NCBI GenBank assembly: GCA_943737045.1
Contig: CALSFV010000220.1
Location: 248,001 to 312,000 of the forward strand
Direction: 5' to 3'
Length of the DNA: 64,000 bases
DNA from: Parapristionchus giblindavisi
Lineage: Eukaryota > Nematoda > Chromadorea > Rhabditida > Diplogasteridae
Position numbers and translations under genes: made by a program. The stretch's first letter is position 1, and each line of letters opens with the position of its first letter. Positions 36,101 through 46,422 of the stretch are shown here, piece after piece. The notes beneath the pieces were generated by a model, which was given only the letters and a program-made list of their open reading frames with translations, made no database searches and was not told the DNA's origin.

Positions 36101-39100
36101 AGGAGGAGAACGATGGGCTGTCCGGGCTAAGAGGAGAACGATGGGCTGTCCGGGCTACTGGAGGAGGAGGAGAACGAATGTCCGGGCTAAGGGAGCAGGA
36201 GGAGAACGATGGGCTGTCCGGGCTAAGAGGAGAACGACTGTCCGGGCTACTGGAGGAGGAGAACAACGCTACTGGAGGAGGAGGAGAACGATGGGCTGTC
36301 CGGGCTAAGAGGAGAACGATGGGCTGTCCGGGCTACTGGAGCAGGAGGAGAACGATGGGCTGTCCGGGCTAAGGGAGCAGGAGGAGAACGATGGGATGTC
36401 CGGGCTACGGGAGGAGGAGGAGAACAATCCGCTGTCCGGGCTACTGGAGGAGGAGGAGAACAATCCGCTGTCCGGGCTACTGGAGGAGGAGGAGAACGAT
36501 GGGCTGTCCGGGCTAAGGAAGCAGGAGGAGAACGATGGGCTGTCCGGGCTACTGGAGGAGGAGGAGAACGATGGTCTGTCCGGGCTAAGGGAGCAGGAGG
36601 AGAACGATGGGATGTCCGGGCTAAGGGAGCAGGAGGAGAACGATGGGATGTCCGGGCTAAGGGAGCAGGAGGAGAACGATGGGATGTCCGGGCAAAGGGA
36701 GCAGGAGGAGAACGATGGGAAGTCCGGGCTAAGGGAGCAGGAGGAGAACGATGGGATGTCCGGGCTAAGGGAGCAGGAGGAGAACGATGGGATGTCCGGG
36801 CTAAGGGAGCAGGAGGAGAACGATGGGCTGTCCGGGCTACTGGAGGAGGAGGAGAACGATGGGCTGTCCGGGCTACTGGAAGAGGAGGAGAACGATGGGT
36901 TGTCCGGACTACTGGAGGAGGAGGAGAACAATCCGCTGTCCGGGCTACTGGAGAAGGAGGAGAACGATGGGCTGACCGGGCTACTGGAGGAGGAGGAGAA
37001 CGATGGGCTGACCGGGCTAAGGGAGCAGGAGGAGAACGATGGGATGTCCGGGCTACGGGAGGAGGAGGAGAACAATCCGCTGTCCGGGCTACTGGAGGAG
37101 GAGGAGAACAATCCGCTGTCCGGGCTACTGGAGGAGGAGGAGAACGATGGGCTGTCCGGGCTAAGGAAGCAGGAGGAGAACGATGGGCTGTCCGGGCTAC
37201 TGGAGGAGGAGGAGAACGATGGGCTGTCCGGGCTAAGGGAGCAGGAGGAGAACGATGGGATGTCCGGGCTAAGGGAGCAGGAGGAGAACGATGGGACGTC
37301 CGGGCTAAGGGAGCAGGAGGAGAACGATGGGATGTCCGGGCTAAGGGAGCAGGAGGAGAACGATGGGCTGTCCGGGCTAATGGAGGAGGAGGAGAACGAT
37401 GGGATGTCCGGGCTAAGGGAGCAGGAGGAGAACGATGGGATGTCCGCTACGGGAGCAGGAGATGGTCTGTCCGGGCTAAGGGAGCAGGAGGAGAACGATG
37501 GGCTGTCCGGGCTACTGGAGGAGGAGGAGACGACGATGGAACGATGGTCTGTCCGGGCTAAGGGAGCAGGAGGAGAACGATGGGATGTCCGGGCTAAGGG
37601 AGCAGGATGAGAACGATGGGATGTCCGGGCTAAGGGAGCAGGAGGAGAACGATGGGCTGACCGGGCTAAGGGAGCAGGAGAAGAACGATAGGCTGTCCGG
37701 GCTACTGGAGGAGGAGGAGAACGATGGGATGTCCGGGCTACGGGAGCAGGAGGAGAACGATGGGATGACCGGGCAAAGGGAGCAGGAGGAGAACGATGGG
37801 CTGTCCGGGCTACTGGAGGAGGAGGAGAACGATGGGATGTCCGGGCTACGGGAGCAGGAGGAGAACGATGGGCTGTCCGGGCTACTGGAGGAGGAGGAGA
37901 ACGATGGGCTGTCCGGGCTAAGAGGATAACGATGGGCTGTCCGGGCTAGTGGAGGAGTAGGAGAACAATCCGCTGTCCGGGCTAAGGGAGCAGAAGGAGA
38001 ACGATGGGCTGACCGGGCTAAGGGAGCAGGAGGAGAACGATGGGCTGTCCGGGCTAAGGGAGCAGAAGGAGAACGATGGGCTGACCGGGCTAAGGGAGCA
38101 GGAGGAGAACGATGGGATGTCCGGGCTAAGGGAGCAGGAGGAGAACGATGGGCTGTCCGGGCTACGGGAGGAGGAGGAGAACAATCCGCTGTCCGGGCTA
38201 CTGGAGGAGGAGGAGAACGATGGGTTGACCGGGCTACTGGAGGAGGAGGAGAACGATGGGCTGACCGGGCTACTGGAGGAGGAGGAGAACGATGGGCTGT
38301 CCGGGCTACTGGAGGAGGAGGAGAACGATGGGATGTCCGGGCTAAGGGAGCAGGAGGAGAACGATGGGATGTCCGGGCTACGGGAGGAGGAGGAGAACAA
38401 TCCGCTGTCCGGGCTACTGGAGGAGGAGGAGAACAATCCGCTGTCCGGGCTACTGGAGGAGGAGGAGAACGATGGGCTGTCCGGGCTAAGGGAGCAGGAG
38501 GAGAACGATGGGATGTCCGGGCTAAGGGAGCAGGAGGAGAACGATGGGCTGTCCGGGCTACGGGAGGAGGAGGAGAACAATCCGCTGTCCGGGCTACTGG
38601 AGGAGGAGGAGAACGATGGGTTGACCGGGCTACTGGAGGAGGAGGAGAACGATGGGCTGACCGGGCTACTGGAGGAGGAGGAGAACGATGGGCTGTCCGG
38701 GCTACTGGAGGAGGAGGAGAACGATGGGATGTCCGGGCTAAGGGAGCAGGAGGAGAACGATGGGATGTCCGGGCTACGGGAGGAGGAGGAGAACAATCCG
38801 CTGTCCGGGCTACTGGAGGAGGAGGAGAACAATCCGCTGTCCGGGCTACTGGAGGAGGAGGAGAACGATGGGCTGTCCGGGCTAAGGAAGCAGGAGGAGA
38901 ACGATGGGCTGTCCGGGCTACTGGAGGAGGAGGAGAACGATGGTCTGTCCGGGCTAAGGGAGCAGGAGGAGAACGATGGGATGTCCGGGCTAAGGGAGCA
39001 GGATTAGAACGATGGGATGTCCGGGCTAAGGGAGCAGGAGGAGAACGATGGGATGTCCGGACTAAGGGAGCAGGAGGAGAACGATGGGCTGACCGGGCTA

Positions 39101-39314
39101 CTGGAGGAGGAGGAGAACGATGGGATGTCCGGGCTAAGGGAGCAGGAGGAGAACGATGGGCTGTCCGGGCTACTGGAGGAGGAGGAGAACAATCCGCTGT
39201 CTGGGCTACTGGAGGAGGAGGAGAACGATGGGCTGTCCGGGCTAAGAGGAGAACGATGGGCTGTCCGGGCTACTGGAGGAGGAGGAGAACAATCCGCTGT
39301 CCGGGCTACTGGAG
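33175..39314. repeat. 6.1-kb minisatellite of 36-bp units (about 170 copies), open on both strands
   Basis: The unit is 36 bp, built from GTCCGGGCTA, a GGAGGAGGAG run and AACGATGGG or AACAATCCG. On the + strand it reads as 12-residue units such as NDGLSGLLEEEE, NDGMSGLREQEE and NNPLSGLLEEEE. On the - strand it reads SSSPDSPSFSSS. Because 36 is divisible by 3 and the unit lacks stops, frames stay open by construction: + 33114-34865, 36396-37610, 38117-39007; - 34573-33056, 37111-36305, 38832-37918. Between about 34860 and 36390 many shortened units (for example with CTAAGAGGAGAACG) shift the frame, so the array as a whole is not one coding sequence. Higher-order repeats exist (18-unit and 11-unit blocks). 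The array is strikingly GC-rich and purine-skewed compared with its AT-rich flanks. I interpret it as non-coding satellite, but a repeat protein is not excluded for the longest frames. Confidence 0.9.
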
Positions 39315-39639
39315 TATAACATGCCATGCAAATCACACTTTGATTTTTCGACTTTTGGTAGATCAAAAATCGATAATTTTGATCAATTTTTGACTGAAGT
39401 GTATACATCCCCTAGGGACTCCAACCATCAAATATGAGTCACCTGTGATGATTTTGAAACATTGTGCCATGCCCCCGCCGCCGCCCCTCCGCTGTAAGGG
39501 AGAATGCGTTTTAATGCCACTTACTAACCGACCGCTAGAAATAAGTTAGCTAACAAGGGATGATCTTGCAGAAATCAATCTGGCTGAAATTTTGCAGAGC
39601 ATAGCTGACAATGAACTCCGTGTCTATTCTTTATTCTTA

Positions 39640-40760
39640 TTCTTTATTCCATCAGAATATGCATAACAAGAAAAATAAGGACATAAAGGGAGTGATGGAT
39701 GTCCGTCGCTAATGTAGCGATATCGGTGAAGGTTCTTGGGTACAGTGGCAGTTTGGGAGCTATGGGCGAATCTTAGAAGAAGGGATAATTATATCTGGGG
39801 AGATCTTAACTAGCCCTGCACGGAAAGGGGATGGTGGGGATTTAACTAATTCGATGGGTAAAGAGTTCCATATATCTATTGCTCTAGATGCACAGGTGTA
39901 GATAATGTAGAATTAATACGATAAGGGAGAGATATACGGTAAGGATGGGAGAATCTGTGATCGCGGTTAAGAGGAGATACAACAAAAAGGTTTGAATAGT
40001 CGTACTCGTAATGGCCATGAATGGTACTATGGATAAATTGCAAATTTCTAATAAATCGTCGATATTCAAGGGTCGGCAGATTCAGGCAAAAATTTCAATC
40101 GAAATGATTGGATATGGACAATATGCAATGGAAAAACAGCCTACGAGAAAAATTTCTCTGGACATCTTCAAGAGTATTGGTCAACAAATTGGAGGTAGGA
40201 TTGAAAATGATTGGCGACGATTCAAGGAGGGGACGAATATAAATACAATATGCTTCGACAAATAATTGAGGTGAGTTAGAATAGATGGATTTGAACATCA
40301 TATTAATCATTGTACGGGCCTTCTTAGAGATTACAGAAATGTGATGGTTAAAGGTAAGATTAGGGGTCATGAAAACACTTAATAATTGAACTGGTAGATA
40401 AGGTATGACCGTTAAGGATATAAGTGGTTCTATTCTTAAGTGGGCCAAAATGCATAACGGAGCATTTAGAAGGTGATAGGGTCATATTACATAGGCTGCT
40501 CCATTCAGAAATACAATCAATTGCCATCTGAATATCTACAGTACATTTAGGGACAGGGCCATAAATTATGACATCATCAGCATAAATACCGTACTTAATA
40601 GAAGGAGGAATGATAGATGAAATATCATTAATATAAAGAATAAAGAGGAGTGGGCCAATACTGGAACATTGAGGGACACCAGAAATAACAGCAGATGGAG
40701 GAGAATGAACATTATCAATAACAATCGATTGTATTGATTCTGTAATTTATCCATGATCGC
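39640..40760 (-). pseudogene. Decayed LINE fragment: reverse transcriptase and C-terminal region
   Basis: Reading leftward, the frame contains the reverse transcriptase motif GVPQ...IGPLLFILYINDI (about 40680-40621) and the catalytic YADD box (40584-40573). After a frameshift near 40365 it continues with LTFNHHISVISKKARTMIN, YIRPLLE and VQRNFSRRLFF, then a decayed C-terminus (SHPYRISLPYRINSTL, SVQG) interrupted by stops to about 39800. The motif order matches the RT palm, thumb and C-terminal region of jockey/CR1-like LINEs. An in-frame stop near 40750 ends the upstream side, and no endonuclease domain was seen. The copy is dead. Confidence 0.85.
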
Positions 40761-41041
40761 CTATCGTCGATATTCTCATATCCGCTGCACTTTGTATAAC
40801 AGAACATGGAACGACAGATAATTATTATAGGATGTGTCGGTTTTCGATGTTTACTTTCTTTTCACATATATTAAAGTACGACCCAGATTCAGATTAATGA
40901 TAATTAAAACAAAGGGACAGTTTGTATTTCGCTGATATCTCGGTTAAATTAGTTCCAAGATGACAATAATTTTATTCACCATAAGGCTCAAAATTACTAA
41001 TTAAATGCATACATAGGGATAAATTTGAATAACAAAAAAGA

Positions 41042-41250
41042 TGTTATATCCGAAGTGTGGTGTAGATAGGACGAAGAGATAGCGAGTAGACGAGTAGAGA
41101 GAGGAATAGGCGAAGTGACTGCTAGTCACACGAGGGACTGACCAGAATGAATGGATAGTCCAGACATTCTTTGTCATAGACAAAGAGTGGAGGCATTATA
41201 TGCAGATCTAATACATATGGAAATATGCCAATCCAATCACATACAGAATA
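41042..41250 (-). repeat. LTR (3' LTR in element orientation), lacks 36 bp
   Basis: It starts TGTTATATCCGAAG on the + strand and matches the copy at 43009-43245 except for a deletion of about 36 bp near 41073 that removes the AATAAA signal, plus single substitutions. Confidence 0.8.
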
Positions 41251-41264
41251 CCCCCCCCCCTTAA
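41251..41264 (-). promoter_or_regulatory. Polypurine tract beside the 3' LTR
   Basis: On the - strand TTAAGGGGGGGGGG lies immediately inside the 3' LTR, the position of the plus-strand primer in LTR retrotransposons. Confidence 0.6.
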
Positions 41265-41390
41265 GATGGAACATCTTACAAAGCAATGGAGTAAGAACAA
41301 GAAATGATACAATCAAACAATAGGACCACTTAGTGGTATGTCTTCGTAGTTTACATCATTCTCGGTTATTGTTGCTGCTGCCAGTTGCCG

Positions 41391-42116
41391 TCAGGCTTGC
41401 CCTGGATTGCGGTAGCTGGTGCAGCTGTCATCGGAAACTGTCGCTATGACATCAACATCATTATCATCCATGATGACGTCATCGCCATTCACAATATCAA
41501 GCACACAGAATCCATCTAACATGATCTGCTTAGGCGTATCCTTACTACAAGAATCAATCCTCCATAATTGACTCCAATGTACTCTTTCTCTTCGTAGATC
41601 ACTACGGACCTCGACCATCACTGAATCTCGCCTTCTCAGTACGATCCAACGGACCCATTCAAACTGAGTAGGCACAGAGTACTCCTTGTAGAAGACCTTA
41701 TCTCCTGTGCAGAATTTCCTTTCAACAATATCATTCATCCGATCGTTTTGTTTCACCATATCTTCTGTCAGGATATCTCCGATCGGTAGGAGGTCGACTT
41801 CAGCGATCCTCCTCTCACCACAGAAAGCGTCAACCGGAATGAGCTTTCTTGGTTCACTTTCATTTGCCATAGGCGTTCTTCTCTCTTTTATCCTGAGAGT
41901 AGCCTTTGCCTTCGTACATGCTGCTTGACTCTCCTCTGTAGTCTCGGCAAGCATTTCATTGGTAATCTTGCTCGTGACCTGTAAGAAGTCCATAGTCTTC
42001 ATACGTGCTGCTTGACTCTCTTCCGTAGCCTCGGCATGCACAGTATCAATCATCATTACATGATCGATATCATCGGTGGTGATCTTCATTGTGACCGAGA
42101 AGACCTCGTGGAGCAT
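41391..42116 (-). pseudogene. LTR-element integrase C-terminal region
   Basis: A 241-codon frame. Its middle reads RKFCTGDKVFYKEYSV, FEWVRWIVLRRRDSVMVEVR and VHWSQLWRIDS. This matches the pattern GDxVxxxxY....W..G.V..R.G...Y.V......RVHxxQLR at the C-terminus of gypsy-type integrases. The start of the frame (MLHEVFSVTMKI...) has internal duplications (EATEESQAA, ETTEESQAA). The integrase catalytic DDE core is missing, so this is a deletion remnant. Confidence 0.65.
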
Positions 42117-42160
42117 CTTCGCAAATGCTGCTTCACTACCTAGGGAGTCTCAGCCAGCAT

Positions 42161-42451
42161 TCATTTTATATTCGGCCTGGAGCTCTCAGCACAGACTGTC
42201 AGGCAGTTGGCCTCTGAGCAATCGGACAATCCGATCTGCTTCCACATCTCATCTGACGGCAGTGAGATGTTAGCTCCGTCATCGATTTGCATGGCAATCG
42301 ATTTCTCTTGTAGACTCACATAGATACTGTAGTGGTCGGTGCTTGTTCTACCGCAACGCATTTGTTTGATCTCCTTCAGATCACCACTACCATCCATACA
42401 CACCTCAGCAAAATCTCCATTCTTGCGACATTGGTTGTAGGTTGTATTCAT
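42161..42451 (-). pseudogene. LTR-element gag zinc knuckle and protease fragment, degenerate
   Basis: A 96-codon frame. Near its start, YNQCRKNGDFAEVC resembles a CCHC knuckle (CxxCxxxGHxxxxC), but the first Cys is replaced and the His is Asp. Further on, MQIDDGANISLPSDEMW resembles a retroviral-type aspartic protease start (DTGAxxSLL), with the catalytic DTG read as DDG. The key zinc and catalytic residues are therefore altered and the protein is probably dead. It is followed leftward, in another frame, by the integrase tail. Confidence 0.7.
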
Positions 42452-42990
42452 GTGTCTACCTTGACCGATATCATGGTCTCCTTGTGATTAGACAGCCGTA
42501 CTGTTGCTCAACTTCTCCACTACCATCTGTAGTAGATCTATCCTCTCATTCAGTGGATGAATGAGCTCCCTCAGAGCTTTCATTGTCTCTGACTCATGAT
42601 CTTGTCTGATCTCCTTATTTGGCATTGTATTGACTCATACAATCCAATCACTATCCACACGTATTGATGTACTCGCAATTACACTTGTTGATCGCAGTCA
42701 CCAAATCACAATTTGAGCAAAGCCTTCGGCCACACAAGTGAAAACTTTGCTCGCAAGCAATCACACTACACACGCTCGCAAGCTGTGTCTGCCGGACAAA
42801 TCCGTACTTGAATCGCAACTCAAGTCTGCCGTACAAAGTACGTAATATCAATCCAAGAACAGTGAAGACGTCGCCGTATGTCCCGAACGTGAAGTGAAGA
42901 CGTCACAGTATGTCCCGAGCGCAAAGCGAAAACGGCAGATGAGTAGCACGTGAAGTTCGATTCCTTAGCCAAGAATTTGTTGGCGTCGGA

Positions 42991-43006
42991 TGATCCTGGT
43001 CGCCAG
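42991..43006 (-). promoter_or_regulatory. Putative tRNA primer-binding site
   Basis: On the - strand TGGCGACCAGGATCA lies two or three bases inside the 5' LTR. Primer-binding sites begin with TGG, complementary to the CCA end of a tRNA. The tRNA species was not identified. Confidence 0.5.
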
Positions 43007-43008
43007 TA

Positions 43009-43245
43009 GTTATATCCGAAGTGTGGTGTAGATAGGACGGAGACGTAGTAAGCTATACAGCTTTATTAGACAGATAGCGAGTAGACGAGTAGAGAGAGGA
43101 ATAGGCGAAGTGACTGCTAGTCACACGAGGGACTGACTAGAATGAATGGATAGTCCAGACATTCTTTGTCATAGACAAAGAGTGGAGGCATTATATGCAG
43201 ATCTAATACATATGGAAATATGCCAATCCAATCACATACATAACA
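43009..43245 (-). repeat. LTR (5' LTR in element orientation)
   Basis: This copy runs to ATAACA (43245) on the + strand and includes AATAAA on the - strand (43062-43067), a polyadenylation signal expected in an LTR. The other copy lacks a 36-bp stretch covering this signal. Confidence 0.8.
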
Positions 43246-43253
43246 ATGTTATC

Positions 43254-43301
43254 GATGTTATCTTTTTTGTTATAAATTTGAATAACAAAAAAGATAACAT
43301 C
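43254..43301. repeat. Perfect 20-bp palindrome with 8-bp loop
   Basis: GATGTTATCTTTTTTGTTAT (43254-43273) is the exact reverse complement of 43282-43301, with AAATTTGA between. The right half of this structure, including the loop, recurs at 41019-41042 on the other side of the LTR element. Confidence 0.9.
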
Positions 43302-44078
43302 TTTTCCTATCTTTTGTGTCGCTTGTTTGATCAATTATATCTACTCTGTGTTCAAATCAACACCATACCCACAAGACAATTTATTGAAAGATAATATACA
43401 ACAAAAAAAGACGCTACAATTTTTATTATATGAACAGATCTTATTCTGCGCATATGATCGGAATGTATTTGAATCCACGGATCAATATCAAAAATCCAAG
43501 CTTACATATGATAGAACGAAGATCAAAGTTAGGACGTCACTGTTTTCGACTATTGCCTCACACGTCAATTGTCAATTAAAGTTACTCTCTCACAACCACC
43601 TCTGGCAGTAAATCATAATGATTACTGTATCCATCTTCCATCTTCATCCATCTACATTCACTCAGTTTGTTTGATTTATGTGCCAATTGAAGGAAATATG
43701 AATTAAGAGACTGCTAGTTTAAACCCCCTCCACAATGAACCTCACACTTCACGAGACTAAACAGAAACTAGAAACGGGCATACAATACATAAGTAGGCCA
43801 TTATTTAATCAGGGGAAATTGGAAAATAGTACAATTTTATTTGACACCATTCATAGAAGGGAATGTGAAATATTATGGAAATGAATAGAATAGAAGATCT
43901 ATAAATCGCAGATCGGAAGGAAATAGAATAGTTATATGGTAGATGCATACATGAATAATAACTTTGTATATTGCTCCACTAACTATGATAAAAACGAAAT
44001 ATAGCCAAAAAAGTTAATGGAGCAATATTCAAGAAACATTCCGTATGTGAGCCAAATTGATGAAAGGACAGTGTGGGC
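43302..44078. other. Intergenic, 3' side of the GST gene
   Basis: AT-rich DNA. Two short open frames occur, without splice sites or coding-like composition. The 3' UTR of the leftward GST gene must lie here. Confidence 0.5.
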
Positions 44079-46422
44079 TTAGGCTTCAGTCTTTGGACGA
44101 TTCTCGATCCATTCCTTGAGCTTCTGCTGTGACTTCATCTTCTCGTAGAAGGCACCTAGTTGAGCGTACTTACGAAGGGCTCCCGGAAGTAGTTTGTTGA
44201 AGAACCAGAAGATGTGGAAGAGTGAGATGTCGGCCAGGGTCATCTCAATTGACAATTTATTTAAACGATCTAGAAGTTTTCCACTAACTTTAAACTTTCC
44301 AGTGTAGCATTATCTTTATTTTCTTTGACTACCGCAGAATCTATCCAGAAAGGGGGACAAAACAATTTCCAAATGCGTTGCATTAAAATAAAATAAAGAT
44401 TGTGCGATATAAATAGTTAAACCTCTTTGCCAACGAAGAATCCTGATCCATTATCTTCAAGGAACTTCTCATATCTTGTTAGGAATGGAACAATCTCTCC
44501 ATCGATTAGGGAATGGAAGATCTCGATCTGAATAATCAAGATCAGCCAATTAACGTACATTGTTTAATTTGATTAAATAATATGACGTTGGCAAAGCTCT
44601 TTTAAAGAGGTTTTTTTGTTTTGTTTTTTTTTCCAAATGATATGTTTCAGTTGAACCAACTTGAGAAAATCTTTAAAACTATGAGACCCATAATACCAAT
44701 AAGAACTTCTTTTGTAGATGAAGTATTGCATTACCTTCTTTGTCTCACTCTTTTCGTTGAACCACGGTTGCAGTTTCACTAACAGATCTTCAACACCCAT
44801 CACAAGTTCATCGACCTTAAACGATTTGATGAAACAATTTACGTTTCATCTATTTGTTGTGATGTATTAAAGTTTTCTTGTCCATGTTGAGTTGGCATAA
44901 GTAATGATACGAACCTTAGCCATTTCCCATTCGTCCTTTCCAGCGAGACCAAACTTTCTCGCGAGAAATCTCTCAATGGCACGGCTCTGACACAATTGCT
45001 GACCATTCACTTCTAGAATCGGAAGTTGTCCGAATGGAACCTCTGAAGAGAATAACAAGTTGTTTTGTTTTGTTCCAAACCATATAACATATTATTTTTT
45101 ACGAAAAAAACAATGGACTTTGATTTATATATTATAAACAGAAAATCCAATGCGAATATGTATGGCACGGAGACTCTCTTGGCTTTGAACATGTTTTTCC
45201 CGTTCCGCCGTCACTTCCACTCTTAACAAATTTCTTCGCTTTAGCCTTCTCCTAGTTGACACATCATGCCGAAAGACCAACAACCATGGTACCTTACCAT
45301 CTTCTTCAATTCTTATTGTTGACTTATCCCCGAACAATTATAACACTCTTTGCACTCCTGCCTTTAGAGAAGAATCGAACCAAAGTTGAAGAATCTTGAT
45401 TTTGTACCGTTGAGCTTAATTTTGAAGCATTTTCGCTAAAGCATTTTTTTGTACAAAAAAGTTTTTAGTGTTTTCGTTGTTTAGGCAGTCTGGAAGTATC
45501 GTGCGGAACGATGTTATTGTCTTCGAAAAAAACTTTAGCATATTTATTGCTGATTATGGCTATTGCCATGACTGGCGAAAAATTGCACACCTCAATGTAG
45601 TGAACAGATTTCAATCAGCCTTGACAGCCCTTTTTCTACTTTTCTTTCCTCTCACCTCCTCTCCTCCTCCTCTCTCAATTCCTTCTCCTTTCTACTTCCA
45701 TTCTCTTCTCATCCCTCCTCTACCTCTTCTTTATTTCCTTTATCTGTCTCGATCGTCTTCCTCTGAGGGTGTAATTCATCACATGACTAGTACTACTCTT
45801 TTCCTCTTAACTAGTACATTCAATTTCCTATTCGATTATTTTCCGATTACGGTAGATGGAGTTTCATTTTAACCAACTCACACCCAACTATGATTTGTGC
45901 AACAAAAAAGCTGAATGCATTCCCAAGACATGGATGACGCTACTATACAGATAACAGGATCGGCAAACAATTATTAATAATTATTTTGGCTACTACGAAA
46001 TATTGTCACTATGAATACAGTCTGTAGGGAATCACATAATAATGATAGGAAAACAACGATAATGATCATGTCATATATCAACATCAATGTAATATCTCCA
46101 CTGCTTTACAATAGATATTTTAAAGATATTGTTATTACTTAGTAGCATAGAAAGACATGAAATCACGTTCATAAGAAATGTTTAATACCATTTCAATCTT
46201 GATCATTTTTTAAATGCTCTTATTTCCTTTATTCACAAATTGAATGAAGTGAGATAACTAACTTGTTATGGATTAAAATGACTTACTCTCCTTTAGTGCT
46301 GGCCAAGCGGCTCTGTCTATTCGTTCATCTTCGAAGGCAACACCAGCCTGGGCGAAGAGCAGACGAATAGGCTCAGCACGGCCCATCAAATTGAAGTACG
46401 TGAGCTTATACGTATCAGACAT
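44079..46422 (-). CDS. Glutathione S-transferase, nematode sigma-like class (204 aa, complete)
   Basis: Five in-phase exons: 46422-46287, 45042-44915, 44815-44735, 44527-44423, 44243-44079. The start [18 protein letters not shown] carries the catalytic Tyr (Tyr9) that activates glutathione. GQLP (50-53) supplies the cis-Pro that binds the glutathione backbone, and QSRAI (64-68) contacts its gamma-glutamyl part. The all-helical C-terminal domain covers about 80-204, with the conserved TLADISLF segment at 152-159 and the end ENRPKTEA. The length of 204 aa equals the usual size of the family, and no key residue is missing. The enzyme conjugates glutathione to electrophiles and lipid peroxides in the cytosol; sigma members may also act as prostaglandin-D synthases. 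The ATG lies 8 bases behind a TCTCTTTAAG acceptor, a possible spliced-leader site. The first intron is long (1.24 kb); the others are 99-179 bp. Confidence 0.95.

Larger units (their letters stand above)
41042..43245 (-). mobile_element. LTR retrotransposon deletion derivative (Ty3/gypsy-like), minus orientation
   Basis: Direct repeats at 43009-43245 (5' LTR in element sense) and 41042-41250 (3' LTR) share a long, nearly identical core (GTAGACGAGTAGAGAGAGGA and beyond). They bracket degenerate coding pieces: a gag zinc knuckle plus protease (42451-42161) and an integrase C-terminus (42116-41391). Beside the 5' LTR lies a primer-binding-site-like TGGCGACCAGGATCA. Beside the 3' LTR lies a purine tract AAGGGGGGGGGG. 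Reverse transcriptase, RNase H and the integrase core are absent, so about 2.2 kb remains of an element that should be several kb. The gypsy assignment rests on the gag-protease...integrase order and is moderately sure; Pao/BEL is the alternative. Confidence 0.8.

Noticed and set aside
33175..39314. CRISPR-like array because of the 36-bp period
   Set aside because: The repeats are contiguous without spacers, the unit itself varies, and the DNA is eukaryotic.
42940..42965. tRNA B-box-like GTTCGATTC
   Set aside because: No matching A box, acceptor stem or cloverleaf; it lies in the leader of the LTR element.
45125..45337. 70-codon - strand frame in the first GST intron as an alternative exon
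   Set aside because: It shows no GST similarity and would break the well-phased model.
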